This document shows, piece by piece, positions 24,801 to 32,392 of a stretch of DNA of 64,000 nucleotides. The translations under genes were made by a program, and so were the position numbers. Origin of the DNA: Sulfurovum sp. TSL6 (lineage in GTDB: Bacteria > Campylobacterota > Campylobacteria > Campylobacterales > Sulfurovaceae); assembly GCF_019972115.1 (NCBI RefSeq), contig NZ_BPFJ01000002.1, positions 310,001-374,000 on the forward strand, read 5' to 3'. Numbering within the stretch: position 1 is the stretch's first letter; each line of letters opens with the position of its first letter. The notes beneath the pieces are model-generated. The model made no database searches. It was not told where the DNA came from and saw nothing but the letters and a program-made list of their open reading frames with translations.

Positions 24801-25560
24801 TACTTACTATTCCATTTCGGTCACCTCTGAGTATGTAGATATAGATACTGGAAACCTAGCAAAAATAGATGGAAGTCGCGTCGGTGATGATAATGCTTCA
24901 ACATCACCATGTATTGCACCACCGGCGGGAAGTTGTGTCAACTCTAATGCAGCATCAAAAGCAACTTTCTACTATGCAAGAACCCGACCATCTCAATATT
25001 TTTATGATGACATCACAGCTGCCAATGTCAATACGCCTATTGCGATCGATGTCTATTGTGATCTTCTATTTTCAGAATGCTATGAATATGGTATAGATAT
25101 ATACAATGCACAGATCAATGAAGCGGATTGGTGGTTATCATTAGATCATACTGAAAACAATACACGTCATGATGGGAATGTCACACTTCATGTAGGTGCT
25201 GTTACCCCTGCAGGCACCGCATCCGTTTCCTCTATAATATCTACAGACCCAGCCGAAGTGCAAATTACCTTGGGTGGTATAGATCCAACTGTTGGTGTAA
25301 CAGCCACTTCAGCAGATAGACCTATGACTGTTGATATAGAATTGGTACACAACATACTGCCATTCACATTGCCATACTATACCGCTTCAATACCATATAC
25401 TAACAGTTGGTTGATCTATAATGAGGACTCTTTAGACCTTCCAAGTCCTTTCTATAAAGTACGTTTTATCGGTATATCTGATTGGGCGGGGCATGGTGAT
25501 ACAGGACATGTTGTTGGTGGTAGTACCAGTACCAAGAAAAATAGACGACTAGGATGGTAA
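21826..25560 (+). CDS. MshQ-like (DUF6701) secreted surface protein of a type IV pilus locus
   Basis: 1244 aa. The Sec signal peptide is cleaved after ...YIHA near residue 25. Residues ~150-285 form a DUF11-type beta-sandwich repeat (DLQITKVDSDDPVEINE...TNNVEVSDNN). The C-terminal half has FAIRPEKFDME, later RAGEGYGVSLTARDALGN and FIPHHFGFAEL, matching the repeated 'RP-x-F ... AG ... F-x-P-x-H-F' layout of the DUF6701/MshQ family. MshQ sits in MSHA pilus clusters with minor pilins, as here. Cysteines are frequent, consistent with disulfides outside the cell. Start: ATG at 21826 is 6 nt from AGGA; the ATG at 21823 is only 3 nt away. It is probably an adhesive pilus tip or surface adhesin. Confidence 0.75.
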   Translation: MKLLNKLFTLLLFSFFLSTYIHAVTYEDAEPINDSCPGEALSTIVSGTTTFTGTIERANNGLGLTGIDYSQMTIPSDGNITITWQTDDNGNQASFLVGSSCDDDIYYDGSSRENTHTTDTFSVNANDVIYLKIYDGEAEGYSITITYNLATPTPGTDLQITKVDSDDPVEINEEFYYIIDVSNAGDSTSSGIVVHDMLPIGMDMNKTKTNEASGFWSCDQQAGSPHVYCTHNSDIPSGVTHTIYLHVTAPDIAGVITNNVEVSDNNGSHDTAFEETTITAEIQNADNLCYIENTVAYGANTDINASCEKRGNFFYGNIGGQDDCVAQVIIRKDLNVSIDPITGLDVTKMYAPGLSSGSATSSTGSTVLNGGVKTTLNFESFTSYQEGYVVRVNDGVIDDNNLTITDTGSDYTPNMNGIALYADYNISNEHHFGRIYACSGASEGGIEINYSTDVIDTHIGADAAIASQYNASTDTSDTDNNIKYIRTMVSASPTRTIEGVHLNLDGAATVYTPTNPDFNFIISPILVNDSCAGGVEPLYEPGTNNPAFIIVPDNAYSATGAIEVPSTVRKSARLQLIAIDPDSLSVEGQQCILSSSADGNFAGVPSCANSEVQYSDSFGQDAWDRCGIASGRPCDPNNHGIANTSDPSYNPDTDSIYVNDYGCYLCTFNVAPVCSTDNFAIRPEKFDMEMSDTDAPNLLRAGEGYGVSLTARDALGNMPVDYTVTDHNFNSDLASRTTKYFKNGIVDTSDLLHGTSELNNTAVAYMVEGLSSLTTSNPGSAQEIVDVTYDDVGKINLEIYDEEWAAIDNDDTPMDCNSSKHTYICGDLNVTFIPHHFGFAELAIYNHAGPTSDFTYVADKRGMPSTTPPTRSPMAARVKTRIEALNKQNGITQNFKKDFAGNQYYENNITVIQKVKIPTARTLPNEPHAYLFGSDANESKIDNKLIGFGRTIGTETDSPGTRNIKWDESTYPLDFNFQRKINEEANPFDVNGTYYSISVTSEYVDIDTGNLAKIDGSRVGDDNASTSPCIAPPAGSCVNSNAASKATFYYARTRPSQYFYDDITAANVNTPIAIDVYCDLLFSECYEYGIDIYNAQINEADWWLSLDHTENNTRHDGNVTLHVGAVTPAGTASVSSIISTDPAEVQITLGGIDPTVGVTATSADRPMTVDIELVHNILPFTLPYYTASIPYTNSWLIYNEDSLDLPSPFYKVRFIGISDWAGHGDTGHVVGGSTSTKKNRRLGW

Positions 25561-26289
25561 ATGATTCTCAAAACTAAAATAATGCGTCCGGCAATTGCCA
25601 TGATAGAATTGATCTTTGCCATTGTGGTCATGGGCATCATACTGATGTCTGCGCCTCAACTCATCAGTACAGCAACCAAAAGTGGTTATGTTGCGATCCA
25701 ACAGGAAGCTATCAATGAGGCTGCATCCAGAATTAACATGATCATGGGTTACCATTGGGATGAAAACAGTGCAGATGAAACTGTGCTCGATCCTATTTTA
25801 CAAACTGCAAGTCCAGTAGCCGACCTTGCGGAATCTACATATACAGACGGAAATGGGACAGGACGAAGAGTTGGTACTCCATTGGAGAGCTACAGAAGTT
25901 TTGTGAGACCGGATGGTTCCAGACTTACAGCTACAGCAGCAGGTGGACTGGGAAATGATGGTCTAGAAAATGACATAGACGATTTTATAGGTATTATCGG
26001 ATTGAATCTTGCAGGAACGGGAACAGGGACAAATTACATTGAAAAGAATGTAACTATTGCCACTGCAGTATTCTATATATCCGATAATACAAATTACAAT
26101 CCTGCTGGCAATACCATCAATTTTAATGCAGACTTTACCCAGCAATCAGCAACTACCACTAACATAAAACGTATCAGCACTACACTTACCAGTGATGCTG
26201 CGAGTCCGGACGAACTTGACAAAACTATTATACTGCATGCATTTTCTTGCAATATAGGTGGATACAAACTTGAAGAGAGGGATTTCTAA
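25561..26289 (+). CDS. Prepilin-like minor pilin (MSHA/type II secretion type)
   Basis: 242 aa. A short leader ends in P-A, then IAMIELIFAIVVMGIILMSA, a type IV prepilin N-terminus: cleavage after alanine, glutamate at +5, and a hydrophobic helix. The rest is a polar globular domain with no clear family. It starts one codon after the MshQ-like gene stops, with AGGA 7 nt upstream, so the genes are one operon. Size and position suggest a minor pilin (MshD or PilV-like). The missing methylatable phenylalanine at +1 (isoleucine here) is uncommon. Confidence 0.7.
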   Translation: MILKTKIMRPAIAMIELIFAIVVMGIILMSAPQLISTATKSGYVAIQQEAINEAASRINMIMGYHWDENSADETVLDPILQTASPVADLAESTYTDGNGTGRRVGTPLESYRSFVRPDGSRLTATAAGGLGNDGLENDIDDFIGIIGLNLAGTGTGTNYIEKNVTIATAVFYISDNTNYNPAGNTINFNADFTQQSATTTNIKRISTTLTSDAASPDELDKTIILHAFSCNIGGYKLEERDF

Positions 26290-26290
26290 T

Positions 26291-27100
26291 ATGAATCACA
26301 AGAGACTCACCCCGGCCTTTAGTATGCTCGAACTTGTTTTTGTTATCACCATACTTGGTATTGTTTCATCCATTGGTGCTGAATTGATCGCCAAAGTCTA
26401 TGAAGGCTATATTGTTCAAAGAGCAGAGCATCGAGCTACAATTAAAACAGAGTTAGCAGCAACACAGATAGCAAATAGACTTACTTCTGCAATTCCGGGT
26501 ACTGTTTATCGAAAAAATAGTGGCGCAACTGTTATTGAAGAGATAACTGATGATATGAGTTTACCTGGAAATGCATATACTGTGCTTCAATGGGTTGCTA
26601 GTGACATGGACAGTTACAATGCAGCAGCTACACCTGGATGGAGTGGATTTTGTGATATTGATGATCCTGCCAATACAGCAAATTCACTTTCAACTCCAGG
26701 ATCTGCATTGGGTACTACCACTGCTGTTATAAATAACCTCTCATCATCTGCACCTGCGCCTAAAATATATTTTCCTTATGACTCTAATGAATATAATGCC
26801 ACAATTGCCGGTACAACCATTACACTCTCAGGAGCGGGAGCACCACATATCGTAGAGCACTACAAACTGGCTTGGTCTTCTTATGCTTTAGCAGTAGAGA
26901 ATGGAGACCTCTATCTTTATTATGATTTTCCTGCCATACCGGCAGTAGGAGTCGGTACTAAAAAATCACTATTGTTATCAAATGTTAGTACATTCAAATT
27001 TAAAGGTGATGGACAAACCATCCGATTTAAGATTTGCAAAGAAGAACGAATAAGCGAGGATATAAATATCACAGCATGTAAAGAAAAGGCGGTATTCTAA
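26291..27100 (+). CDS. Prepilin-like minor pilin (PilW/MshO-like size)
   Basis: 269 aa. Leader ends in T-P-A, then FSMLELVFVITILGIVSSIG with F at +1 and E at +5: a canonical prepilin site with alanine at -1. The hydrophobic helix is followed by a globular domain of about 230 residues, a length seen in the larger minor pilins (MshO, PilW, GspJ). GAGAGGG lies about 10 nt before the ATG at 26291; an earlier in-frame start at 26258 would overlap the previous gene and is not supported. Transcribed with its neighbours. Confidence 0.7.
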   Translation: MNHKRLTPAFSMLELVFVITILGIVSSIGAELIAKVYEGYIVQRAEHRATIKTELAATQIANRLTSAIPGTVYRKNSGATVIEEITDDMSLPGNAYTVLQWVASDMDSYNAAATPGWSGFCDIDDPANTANSLSTPGSALGTTTAVINNLSSSAPAPKIYFPYDSNEYNATIAGTTITLSGAGAPHIVEHYKLAWSSYALAVENGDLYLYYDFPAIPAVGVGTKKSLLLSNVSTFKFKGDGQTIRFKICKEERISEDINITACKEKAVF

Positions 27101-27561
27101 TGAGAAAAGCATTTTCAATGTTAACAGCGATTTTTATTATCGTTTTGATGGCAACAGTAGCAGCATTTATAATGAATCTTTCAGGGAAAATGGTTAAAGG
27201 AACTACTGCACAGTTCCAACATGAACAGTCTGTTCTTTTGGCAAAAAGCTATACTGAATATGCCATTATGGCGGTCACTGCAAATGAGCATAATACCTCT
27301 ACCTGCCTGAATAATATTAGTGGTGGTTATGGAGATATTGGGGGTGGTAATTATCTCTATAATATTGATGTCAATATCTCTTATATCGGAGATACGAACT
27401 TACATGCGAATTGTAGAACACTAAGTAATAGTGTCGTCGCTACAAAATCTCCACTCAACATTATTGTTGATGTCTTTGTCAAATATAAAGATTTAGATCA
27501 TCCAGCAGGTGCAAATACACCTGATACCACTTATCATAGAAGGAGCTTACAAAAAATATGA
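27100..27561 (+). CDS. Prepilin-like protein lacking the +5 glutamate (PilX/GspK-like)
   Basis: 153 aa. N-terminus RKAFSMLTAIFIIVLMATVAAF: cleavage expected after alanine, F at +1, but threonine instead of glutamate at +5. In type II secretion and type IV pilus systems the tip-capping minor pilins GspK (and PilX relatives) lack this glutamate. The rest is small and polar with two cysteines (near 68 and 108) that could form a disulfide. It starts inside the stop of the previous gene (TAATG) and overlaps the next gene by ATGA, so translation is coupled. Confidence 0.65.
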   Translation: MRKAFSMLTAIFIIVLMATVAAFIMNLSGKMVKGTTAQFQHEQSVLLAKSYTEYAIMAVTANEHNTSTCLNNISGGYGDIGGGNYLYNIDVNISYIGDTNLHANCRTLSNSVVATKSPLNIIVDVFVKYKDLDHPAGANTPDTTYHRRSLQKI

Positions 27562-28220
27562 GAACTATAACTAAACAAACAAAAGCCTTTACTATGATTG
27601 AATTAGTATTCGTCATTGTCGTTCTGGGTATACTTGCTGCACTTGCTCTCCCTAGAATGGATCGTGATTTAAGGCAGGAAGCAGCAGATAACATTCTCTC
27701 TGCAATACGATATACACAACATTTGGCACTTAATGATGATAAGACAGATCCATTTGATCCGAACTGGCAAAATGAATTATGGCAAATTCAATTTAGTACA
27801 ACAGCATCTACAGGCTATCTGTTTTATGTTATTGGGTCAGATACAGATCATACTGGAGGAACTACAGCTTACCCTGCAAAAGAGGAAACAGCCATTGATC
27901 CCGTAAATGGTAAATATATATTCCATATAAGTGCAAACTCTGAACTTCAAGATGAAGAGAGCCCAAATATACTTTTAGGGAAAAAATATGGTGTATCTGG
28001 AGTAAATCCAACTGGAGGATGTACCACTCAACAACTTGCTTTCGATCAACTTGGAAGACCGCATACAAATGTAGGTGGTGCAGGAAATACTTATAATACA
28101 TATATGAGTGCTGACTGTAATTTGACATTCAGTTTTACAAATAATGCAGCTTTACCTTTTTCTATCATTATCACAAAAGAAACTGGATATGCCTATATTG
28201 ATGGTCAAGAGGATTCTTAA
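27558..28220 (+). CDS. Prepilin-like protein with GspH/FimT-like layout
   Basis: 220 aa. Leader ends KA, then FTMIELVFVIVVLGILAALALP, a textbook prepilin site with glutamate at +5. It is followed by R-Q-E-A-A-D-N-I-L-S-A-I-R-Y-T-Q-H-L-A, the helix seen in GspH/FimT-type pseudopilins. The downstream region is polar, with two cysteines (GCTTQQLAF and a later C). It overlaps the previous gene by 4 nt and is last in the operon. No ATPase, platform protein or secretin gene is nearby, so assembly machinery must be encoded elsewhere. Confidence 0.75.
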   Translation: MRTITKQTKAFTMIELVFVIVVLGILAALALPRMDRDLRQEAADNILSAIRYTQHLALNDDKTDPFDPNWQNELWQIQFSTTASTGYLFYVIGSDTDHTGGTTAYPAKEETAIDPVNGKYIFHISANSELQDEESPNILLGKKYGVSGVNPTGGCTTQQLAFDQLGRPHTNVGGAGNTYNTYMSADCNLTFSFTNNAALPFSIIITKETGYAYIDGQEDS

Positions 28221-28266
28221 TCTCTTCTCTATTTACCTTTCATTAAGTATCTTAAGTTAAAATTAA

Positions 28267-28292
28267 GTATGGATATAGCGATATATCTATAC
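28267..28292 (+). promoter_or_regulatory. 11-bp inverted repeat with GCGA loop upstream of hpf
   Basis: The stretch GTATGGATATA-GCGA-TATATCTATAC can pair over 11 bp with one G-U. It ends 9 nt before the ribosome site AAGGA (28302-28306) of hpf. It may be an operator, or an RNA hairpin controlling hpf translation or ending the pilus transcript. Confidence 0.45.
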
Positions 28293-28312
28293 TTTAATAT
28301 TAAGGATATATT

Positions 28313-28846
28313 ATGAACAAAAGTATAACGGGAAGACATTTCGAACTGACTGAGCCTATAAAGGCATATGCTGAAGCAGCCATAGATAGTTTAGAGAAAT
28401 ATCATTTAGACATTATATCTGCCAGTACAGTTATCTCTGCAAGTGAGAAGAATGGGAAAAAAGGCTTTGTCACAGAGTTCATTATTAACCTTAAAGATAA
28501 AAACACGATCGTTATCACCCAAGTGGATAAAGATGTGTATGCTGCCATGGACCTTGCTATAGAAAGAGTGAAAAAATCACTTAGAAGACATGCCGATAAA
28601 ATAAAAGATCATAAAGTTATGAGTTTTAGGGATTTGGGAGAAGAAGCTGAAGCTGTCAGTGAATTAACCACAGAGGAAGTAGAGATTGTCCCAATGGACT
28701 TAGAGCTTCACAAGCCAATTGATTTTGATGAAGCGATAGAAGCACTTCAAGCTGAGAAAAAAAGACAATTTATTGTATTTAATGACAATGAGGGGTTGAT
28801 GAGAGTCATGTATAAAAGAGCGGATGGGAGATTCGGACTCTATTAA
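28313..28846 (+). CDS. hpf: Ribosome hibernation promoting factor, long form
   Basis: 177 aa. N-terminal domain (residues 1-~105) starts MNKSITGRHFELTEPIKAYAE and has the beta-alpha-beta-beta-beta-alpha layout that binds the decoding site of 30S. A linker of about 25 acidic residues follows, then a C-terminal ~55-residue domain (KPIDFDEAIEALQAE...FIVFNDNEGLMRVMYKRADGRFGLY), the dimerisation domain of long HPF. Long HPF pairs two 70S ribosomes into 100S dimers under stress and in stationary phase. AAGGA is 6 nt before the ATG. It is transcribed alone and is followed by a convergent recG with a strong hairpin between. Confidence 0.93.
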   Translation: MNKSITGRHFELTEPIKAYAEAAIDSLEKYHLDIISASTVISASEKNGKKGFVTEFIINLKDKNTIVITQVDKDVYAAMDLAIERVKKSLRRHADKIKDHKVMSFRDLGEEAEAVSELTTEEVEIVPMDLELHKPIDFDEAIEALQAEKKRQFIVFNDNEGLMRVMYKRADGRFGLY

Positions 28847-28851
28847 TAGAA

Positions 28852-28879
28852 AGGCAAATGGGCAAAGCCCATCTTGCCT
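28852..28879. terminator. Bidirectional terminator between hpf and recG
   Basis: An interrupted stem AGGCAA-a-TGGGC / GCCCA-tc-TTGCCT around AAA (28852-28879) starts 6 nt after the hpf stop. Eleven pairs with a one-sided bulge. It lies between convergent genes. Its core GGCAAAGCC also occurs in a hairpin at 42191. Confidence 0.65.
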
Positions 28880-28898
28880 ACGCTAACGCTTACTTGGC

Positions 28899-28977
28899 TT
28901 ACGACTCGCATTTAATGCCTCGCATGCACTGTAATTTAGTTACTTGTCAGCAACCGGATCATGACACTGGTGTCACT
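28899..28977 (+). repeat. Intergenic repeat copy 1
   Basis: Starts TTACGACTCG, continues as AT-rich sequence with ACTTGTCAGC, and ends in the palindrome TGACAC-TG-GTGTCA (28962-28975). It is highly similar over about 75 nt to the segment at 43765-43841. It lies 8 nt downstream of the recG stop on the minus strand. Confidence 0.65.
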
Positions 28978-28984
28978 TTAAATC

Positions 28985-30799
28985 TTAACCATTCATATTC
29001 ACACTTCCCAATCTATTTTTAGCCCTGAGAACCACCTCTTCATCTTCAGCCATATCTAACCATTTAAACCTTTGCCCACTCTGTATACTACCATCTAGTA
29101 TATCACCACTGTCTCGAAACTTCAGATCCAGTTTCGCGATATCAAAGCCATTGGTTGTTTGGGAAAATTGTTCCAGTCTGAAGTTCTCTGTACTGTTAGA
29201 GTAGAGATAACACCAGCTCTTTAAACCGTTACGGCCTACTCTACCCCTGAGTTGATGCAGTGTAGCAAGTCCAAGCCGTTCTGCACCAACTATAACGATC
29301 AGTGTAAGCTTCGGCAAGGAGATTCCCACTTCAACCACTGTGGTTGCTAAAAGTATGTTTCCTTTTTCCCTGAATTCAAGTAACACATCCTCTTTTTGTT
29401 TATCTTTTCCATGTGTAACATAGACATTCTCAAACTTCTCTTCCCAAAATCCTCTACTCTCTTCCAGAGACTGATAGGGTACTTCACTGCTCTCCTCTAC
29501 CAAGGGGTAAATGATGAGCACCTGATGCTCTTGTGCTATCTCTTCTTTGATATGTGTCAAAAGGTTGGGAAAATCTTGTTTACTGATGGTCTGAGTCAAT
29601 ACTTCACGTTCAAAAGGCGTGGTGGTAATGAGACTGACATCAAGAAGTTCAGACTCCATCATCGCTTGTGTTCTTGGTATAGGGGTAGCAGAGAACTGTA
29701 TAAAATGCGGTTTTTTCTCATCTGCACTTACCAAGGCTTCCAGACTCTGTCTCTGTTTGGTTCCAAAACGATGCTGTTCATCCACCATGACCAAAGAGGC
29801 CTGGGGTAGATCTTCTTTGAAAAGAAGCGCATGCGTACCTATAATAAAATCTGCAGTTCTATAATCTCCCTGATCTTTGCCTTGCATGACCAGTGCCACT
29901 TTGACATGTTCGGGCAAATGTTTACATGCCTCTTCATAGAGTTGCAGTGCAAGCAGTGAGGTAGGTGCCATCAAAATACTTATATGCGGCAGCGCTATCA
30001 TCACTGAGGCAAGTATCACCATCGTTTTACCAGAACCCACATCACCAACGACCATTCGTTTGGCTGCTTTGTCTTCTCTTGCCAAGTCTGATCGTATCTG
30101 TGCTATGACCTTTTTCTGTTCTTGTGTCAGCGTAAAAGGCAAATGATCAACAAAAGGTTCTATACTCCCGGTTAGTGCTCTGTGTGCAGGAAAATCTGCC
30201 CTTTTACCCCGTAATTTTTTTAGATGATTGTAGGCTTCAACAAACTTTAGTACAGTGACAAAGTCCGGCTTAAATGTTGTGCCATCATACACCTCTTCCA
30301 TACTTTTTGGAAAATGTATATGCATCAGGGTTGAGACTTCTCTGCTGTCCAAACCTTCATTATATAGATTTTGTTCATTGATATAACACTCTATCAAAGA
30401 AGATATCTCACTCTCTTTGAGTACGGTTTTGTACTTAGGTGTTATTTTACCTATTGTTTTGATGGACTTGGGCTGTGACATTTGCAAGTAGCCTTTATAC
30501 TCTTCCAGCCTGCCTTGTATCACATGGCTTGAGCCTACTTCAAAAAGTTTATGGTGGTAAGGCGTCACCCTAAAAAAAGTAGAAGAGAGTCGTCTTCCTG
30601 ATTTTGTGAGGTTAAACGTGACACGCAGCTTCCCCCCGTAAATACTTGAATCAACTACTTTGGCTTCAAGGGTATTGACTTTACCTAGTTCCAGAGTAGT
30701 TGAGAGTGTTGTATCATTATATGAAGTAGGAATGATGAGTGCTAAGTCAAGCAAAGAGTGAATCTTAAGCTTTTTAAAGAGTTGTTTTGCTTCTTCCAT
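28985..30799 (-). CDS. recG: ATP-dependent DNA helicase RecG
   Basis: 604 aa, shorter than E. coli RecG (693) mainly at the N-terminus, as in related Campylobacterota. The N-terminal OB-fold wedge domain is near residues 45-125. Helicase motif I is VVGDVGSGKT near 255, motif II DEQHRFG near 350, motif III FSATPIPRT near 376, and motif VI HQLRGRVGRN near 530. It unwinds and regresses replication forks and branch-migrates Holliday junctions. No ribosome site stands out. It follows a divergent/convergent arrangement with hpf and the M16-like gene upstream. Confidence 0.96.
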   Translation of the reverse strand: MEEAKQLFKKLKIHSLLDLALIIPTSYNDTTLSTTLELGKVNTLEAKVVDSSIYGGKLRVTFNLTKSGRRLSSTFFRVTPYHHKLFEVGSSHVIQGRLEEYKGYLQMSQPKSIKTIGKITPKYKTVLKESEISSLIECYINEQNLYNEGLDSREVSTLMHIHFPKSMEEVYDGTTFKPDFVTVLKFVEAYNHLKKLRGKRADFPAHRALTGSIEPFVDHLPFTLTQEQKKVIAQIRSDLAREDKAAKRMVVGDVGSGKTMVILASVMIALPHISILMAPTSLLALQLYEEACKHLPEHVKVALVMQGKDQGDYRTADFIIGTHALLFKEDLPQASLVMVDEQHRFGTKQRQSLEALVSADEKKPHFIQFSATPIPRTQAMMESELLDVSLITTTPFEREVLTQTISKQDFPNLLTHIKEEIAQEHQVLIIYPLVEESSEVPYQSLEESRGFWEEKFENVYVTHGKDKQKEDVLLEFREKGNILLATTVVEVGISLPKLTLIVIVGAERLGLATLHQLRGRVGRNGLKSWCYLYSNSTENFRLEQFSQTTNGFDIAKLDLKFRDSGDILDGSIQSGQRFKWLDMAEDEEVVLRAKNRLGSVNMNG

Positions 30800-30869
30800 C
30801 TCTATACTATTTCCCTTTTGTTTTAATGATTATACAAAAAGTTTTAAAGACAAAAGAAATAATATGTCA

Positions 30870-30897
30870 AATTGTCATGCTTTTAAGTATGACAATT
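30870..30897 (-). terminator. Hairpin downstream of the M16-like gene
   Basis: A perfect 9-bp stem AATTGTCAT/ATGACAATT with a 10-nt loop that can pair further inside (CTT/AAG), about 46 nt after the M16-like stop. Followed on the minus strand by a T-rich run. Probably ends that transcript before recG. Confidence 0.5.
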
Positions 30898-30943
30898 CAG
30901 ATCATGCGATGAGTATAGCGAGGAAATGCCCTAGAAGTGCATA

Positions 30944-32245
30944 TTATTTAGTAGAAGAAGCTTCCTTTTTTGTGACAATACTGAAAGTAATATCTGACAG
31001 CTCTGTATGTGCTTTAATAAAGGCATTGACCTCATCAAGTGTAACAGACTCGATCTTTTTTAACTGCGCTTTAGTAAAATCAAGTGGTCTTCCATAATAA
31101 TAATCATTATAAGCCCTATGCAGTCTTTGCGAAAGTGTTTCTATACGCAGAGGCTCAGAACCGAGTAAAAACTTCTTCGTATCGTCAAGCTCTTTTTGGG
31201 TGATCCCCTCTTTGACAAAAGTGTCTACCACTTCTTGTATCAGATCTTTTGCCTCATCTTGTGTACTGAGCTTTGTTTGCATGTAACCACTCAAATAAGA
31301 AACCGGTTTTGTACGTCTGAATGAGGAGTAGACACCATAGGTGAGTCCGCGTTTTACACGTATCTCTTCCATCAGACGGGAACCAAACCCGGCACCTCCA
31401 AGAAGATACTCTGCGATCTTTGCGAGGTACTGGTCTTTTTCTTTATAACTGTAGTTAAAGGGGGCACCAAAATAGATATATGCCTGTTGTGTATCTTCAT
31501 CGATGAGTACAACTTCTTTTTTATCTGAAGCTTGAATACGTTTCACTTCTTTCTCTTCAACTTTTGGTAACACTGCAAGAAGTTTTGTCAGATATCCTTC
31601 TGCTTCATCCAAAGTAATATCACCGCCCACAACACCTATGGCATTGTTGTACCCTACATGTGTAGAGATAAATGTTTGAATATCTTCCAGTGAGATACTC
31701 TCTATACTCTCAATCGTACCGTCATACGGTCTGGCTAAAACGCTTTCTTTAAAAAGTGTCGCTCTCAAAGAAGTACCTGCTATATAATCAAAGTCACTCT
31801 TCTTTTGTGTCAGCCAACCTATCTTTTGATGTTTAATTTGAGCCAATGCTTCTTGCGTGTAATTTGGATCTTTTAAAAGTTCCTCCAAACGCTCTACTGC
31901 ATAAGGAAATTCACTTTTTAATGAAGAAACCTCTATCATAAAACTCTCACGTCCTACATGTGCACCGATATCTACTGCATGTGCATCAAGTTTGGTAGCG
32001 AATCCTACACTTCCTTCTTTCGATGTACCTTCATTCATCAGCCTTGCAGACATATCGGCTAAACCATCTTTGGTATTACTCAAATGTCCTGCATTTTTAA
32101 AGACCAGTTGCATCGATACGATAGGAAGATACTTCTCTTGCTCAAATACAACGGGTACCTTACTCTCTTTAATCTCTATCTCGTGAACGAATGCTGCCAT
32201 CAATACTCCTTGTACTGCTATCAATAATAAAATAATTTTCTTCAT
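30944..32245 (-). CDS. M16-family peptidase-like protein without the zinc motif
   Basis: 433 aa with an N-terminal signal peptide (residues 1-~17), so periplasmic or outer-membrane associated. The fold order of M16 (insulinase) proteins is present: an N-terminal domain, an ENRILA-like core and a C-terminal domain with GFGSRLMEEIRVKRGLTYGVYSSF near 290. The usual HxxEH zinc site in the first domain is replaced by HLSNTKDGLADMSARLM, with no H-x-x-E-H. It therefore is probably a non-catalytic M16 subunit that pairs with an active partner, as in heterodimeric M16 proteins. The partner is not in the window. It sits downstream of mqnC with a 147-nt gap. Confidence 0.75.
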   Translation of the reverse strand: MKKIILLLIAVQGVLMAAFVHEIEIKESKVPVVFEQEKYLPIVSMQLVFKNAGHLSNTKDGLADMSARLMNEGTSKEGSVGFATKLDAHAVDIGAHVGRESFMIEVSSLKSEFPYAVERLEELLKDPNYTQEALAQIKHQKIGWLTQKKSDFDYIAGTSLRATLFKESVLARPYDGTIESIESISLEDIQTFISTHVGYNNAIGVVGGDITLDEAEGYLTKLLAVLPKVEEKEVKRIQASDKKEVVLIDEDTQQAYIYFGAPFNYSYKEKDQYLAKIAEYLLGGAGFGSRLMEEIRVKRGLTYGVYSSFRRTKPVSYLSGYMQTKLSTQDEAKDLIQEVVDTFVKEGITQKELDDTKKFLLGSEPLRIETLSQRLHRAYNDYYYGRPLDFTKAQLKKIESVTLDEVNAFIKAHTELSDITFSIVTKKEASSTK

Positions 32246-32286
32246 ATAAAACCTTTGGGTTTTTATTTACTCCGATGTAGAAATAA

Positions 32287-32302
32287 ATGTGACCAGTCAC
32301 AT
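32287..32302. repeat. Palindrome ATGTGACCAGTCACAT, partial copy of the intergenic repeat
   Basis: A 16-nt inverted repeat with a 2-nt centre. Its minus-strand form shares 15 nt exactly (TGTGACTGGTCACAT) with 43828-43842. It lies in the 147-base gap between mqnC and the M16-like gene. Confidence 0.55.
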
Positions 32303-32392
32303 GAGCCGACTGCTGAAGTGCCCGAAGGAAATACCTTTAGGTGCACCCCAGTGTTAACGTAGTTTTTTGAGCTTTGATTAAAAAACGTCCTA

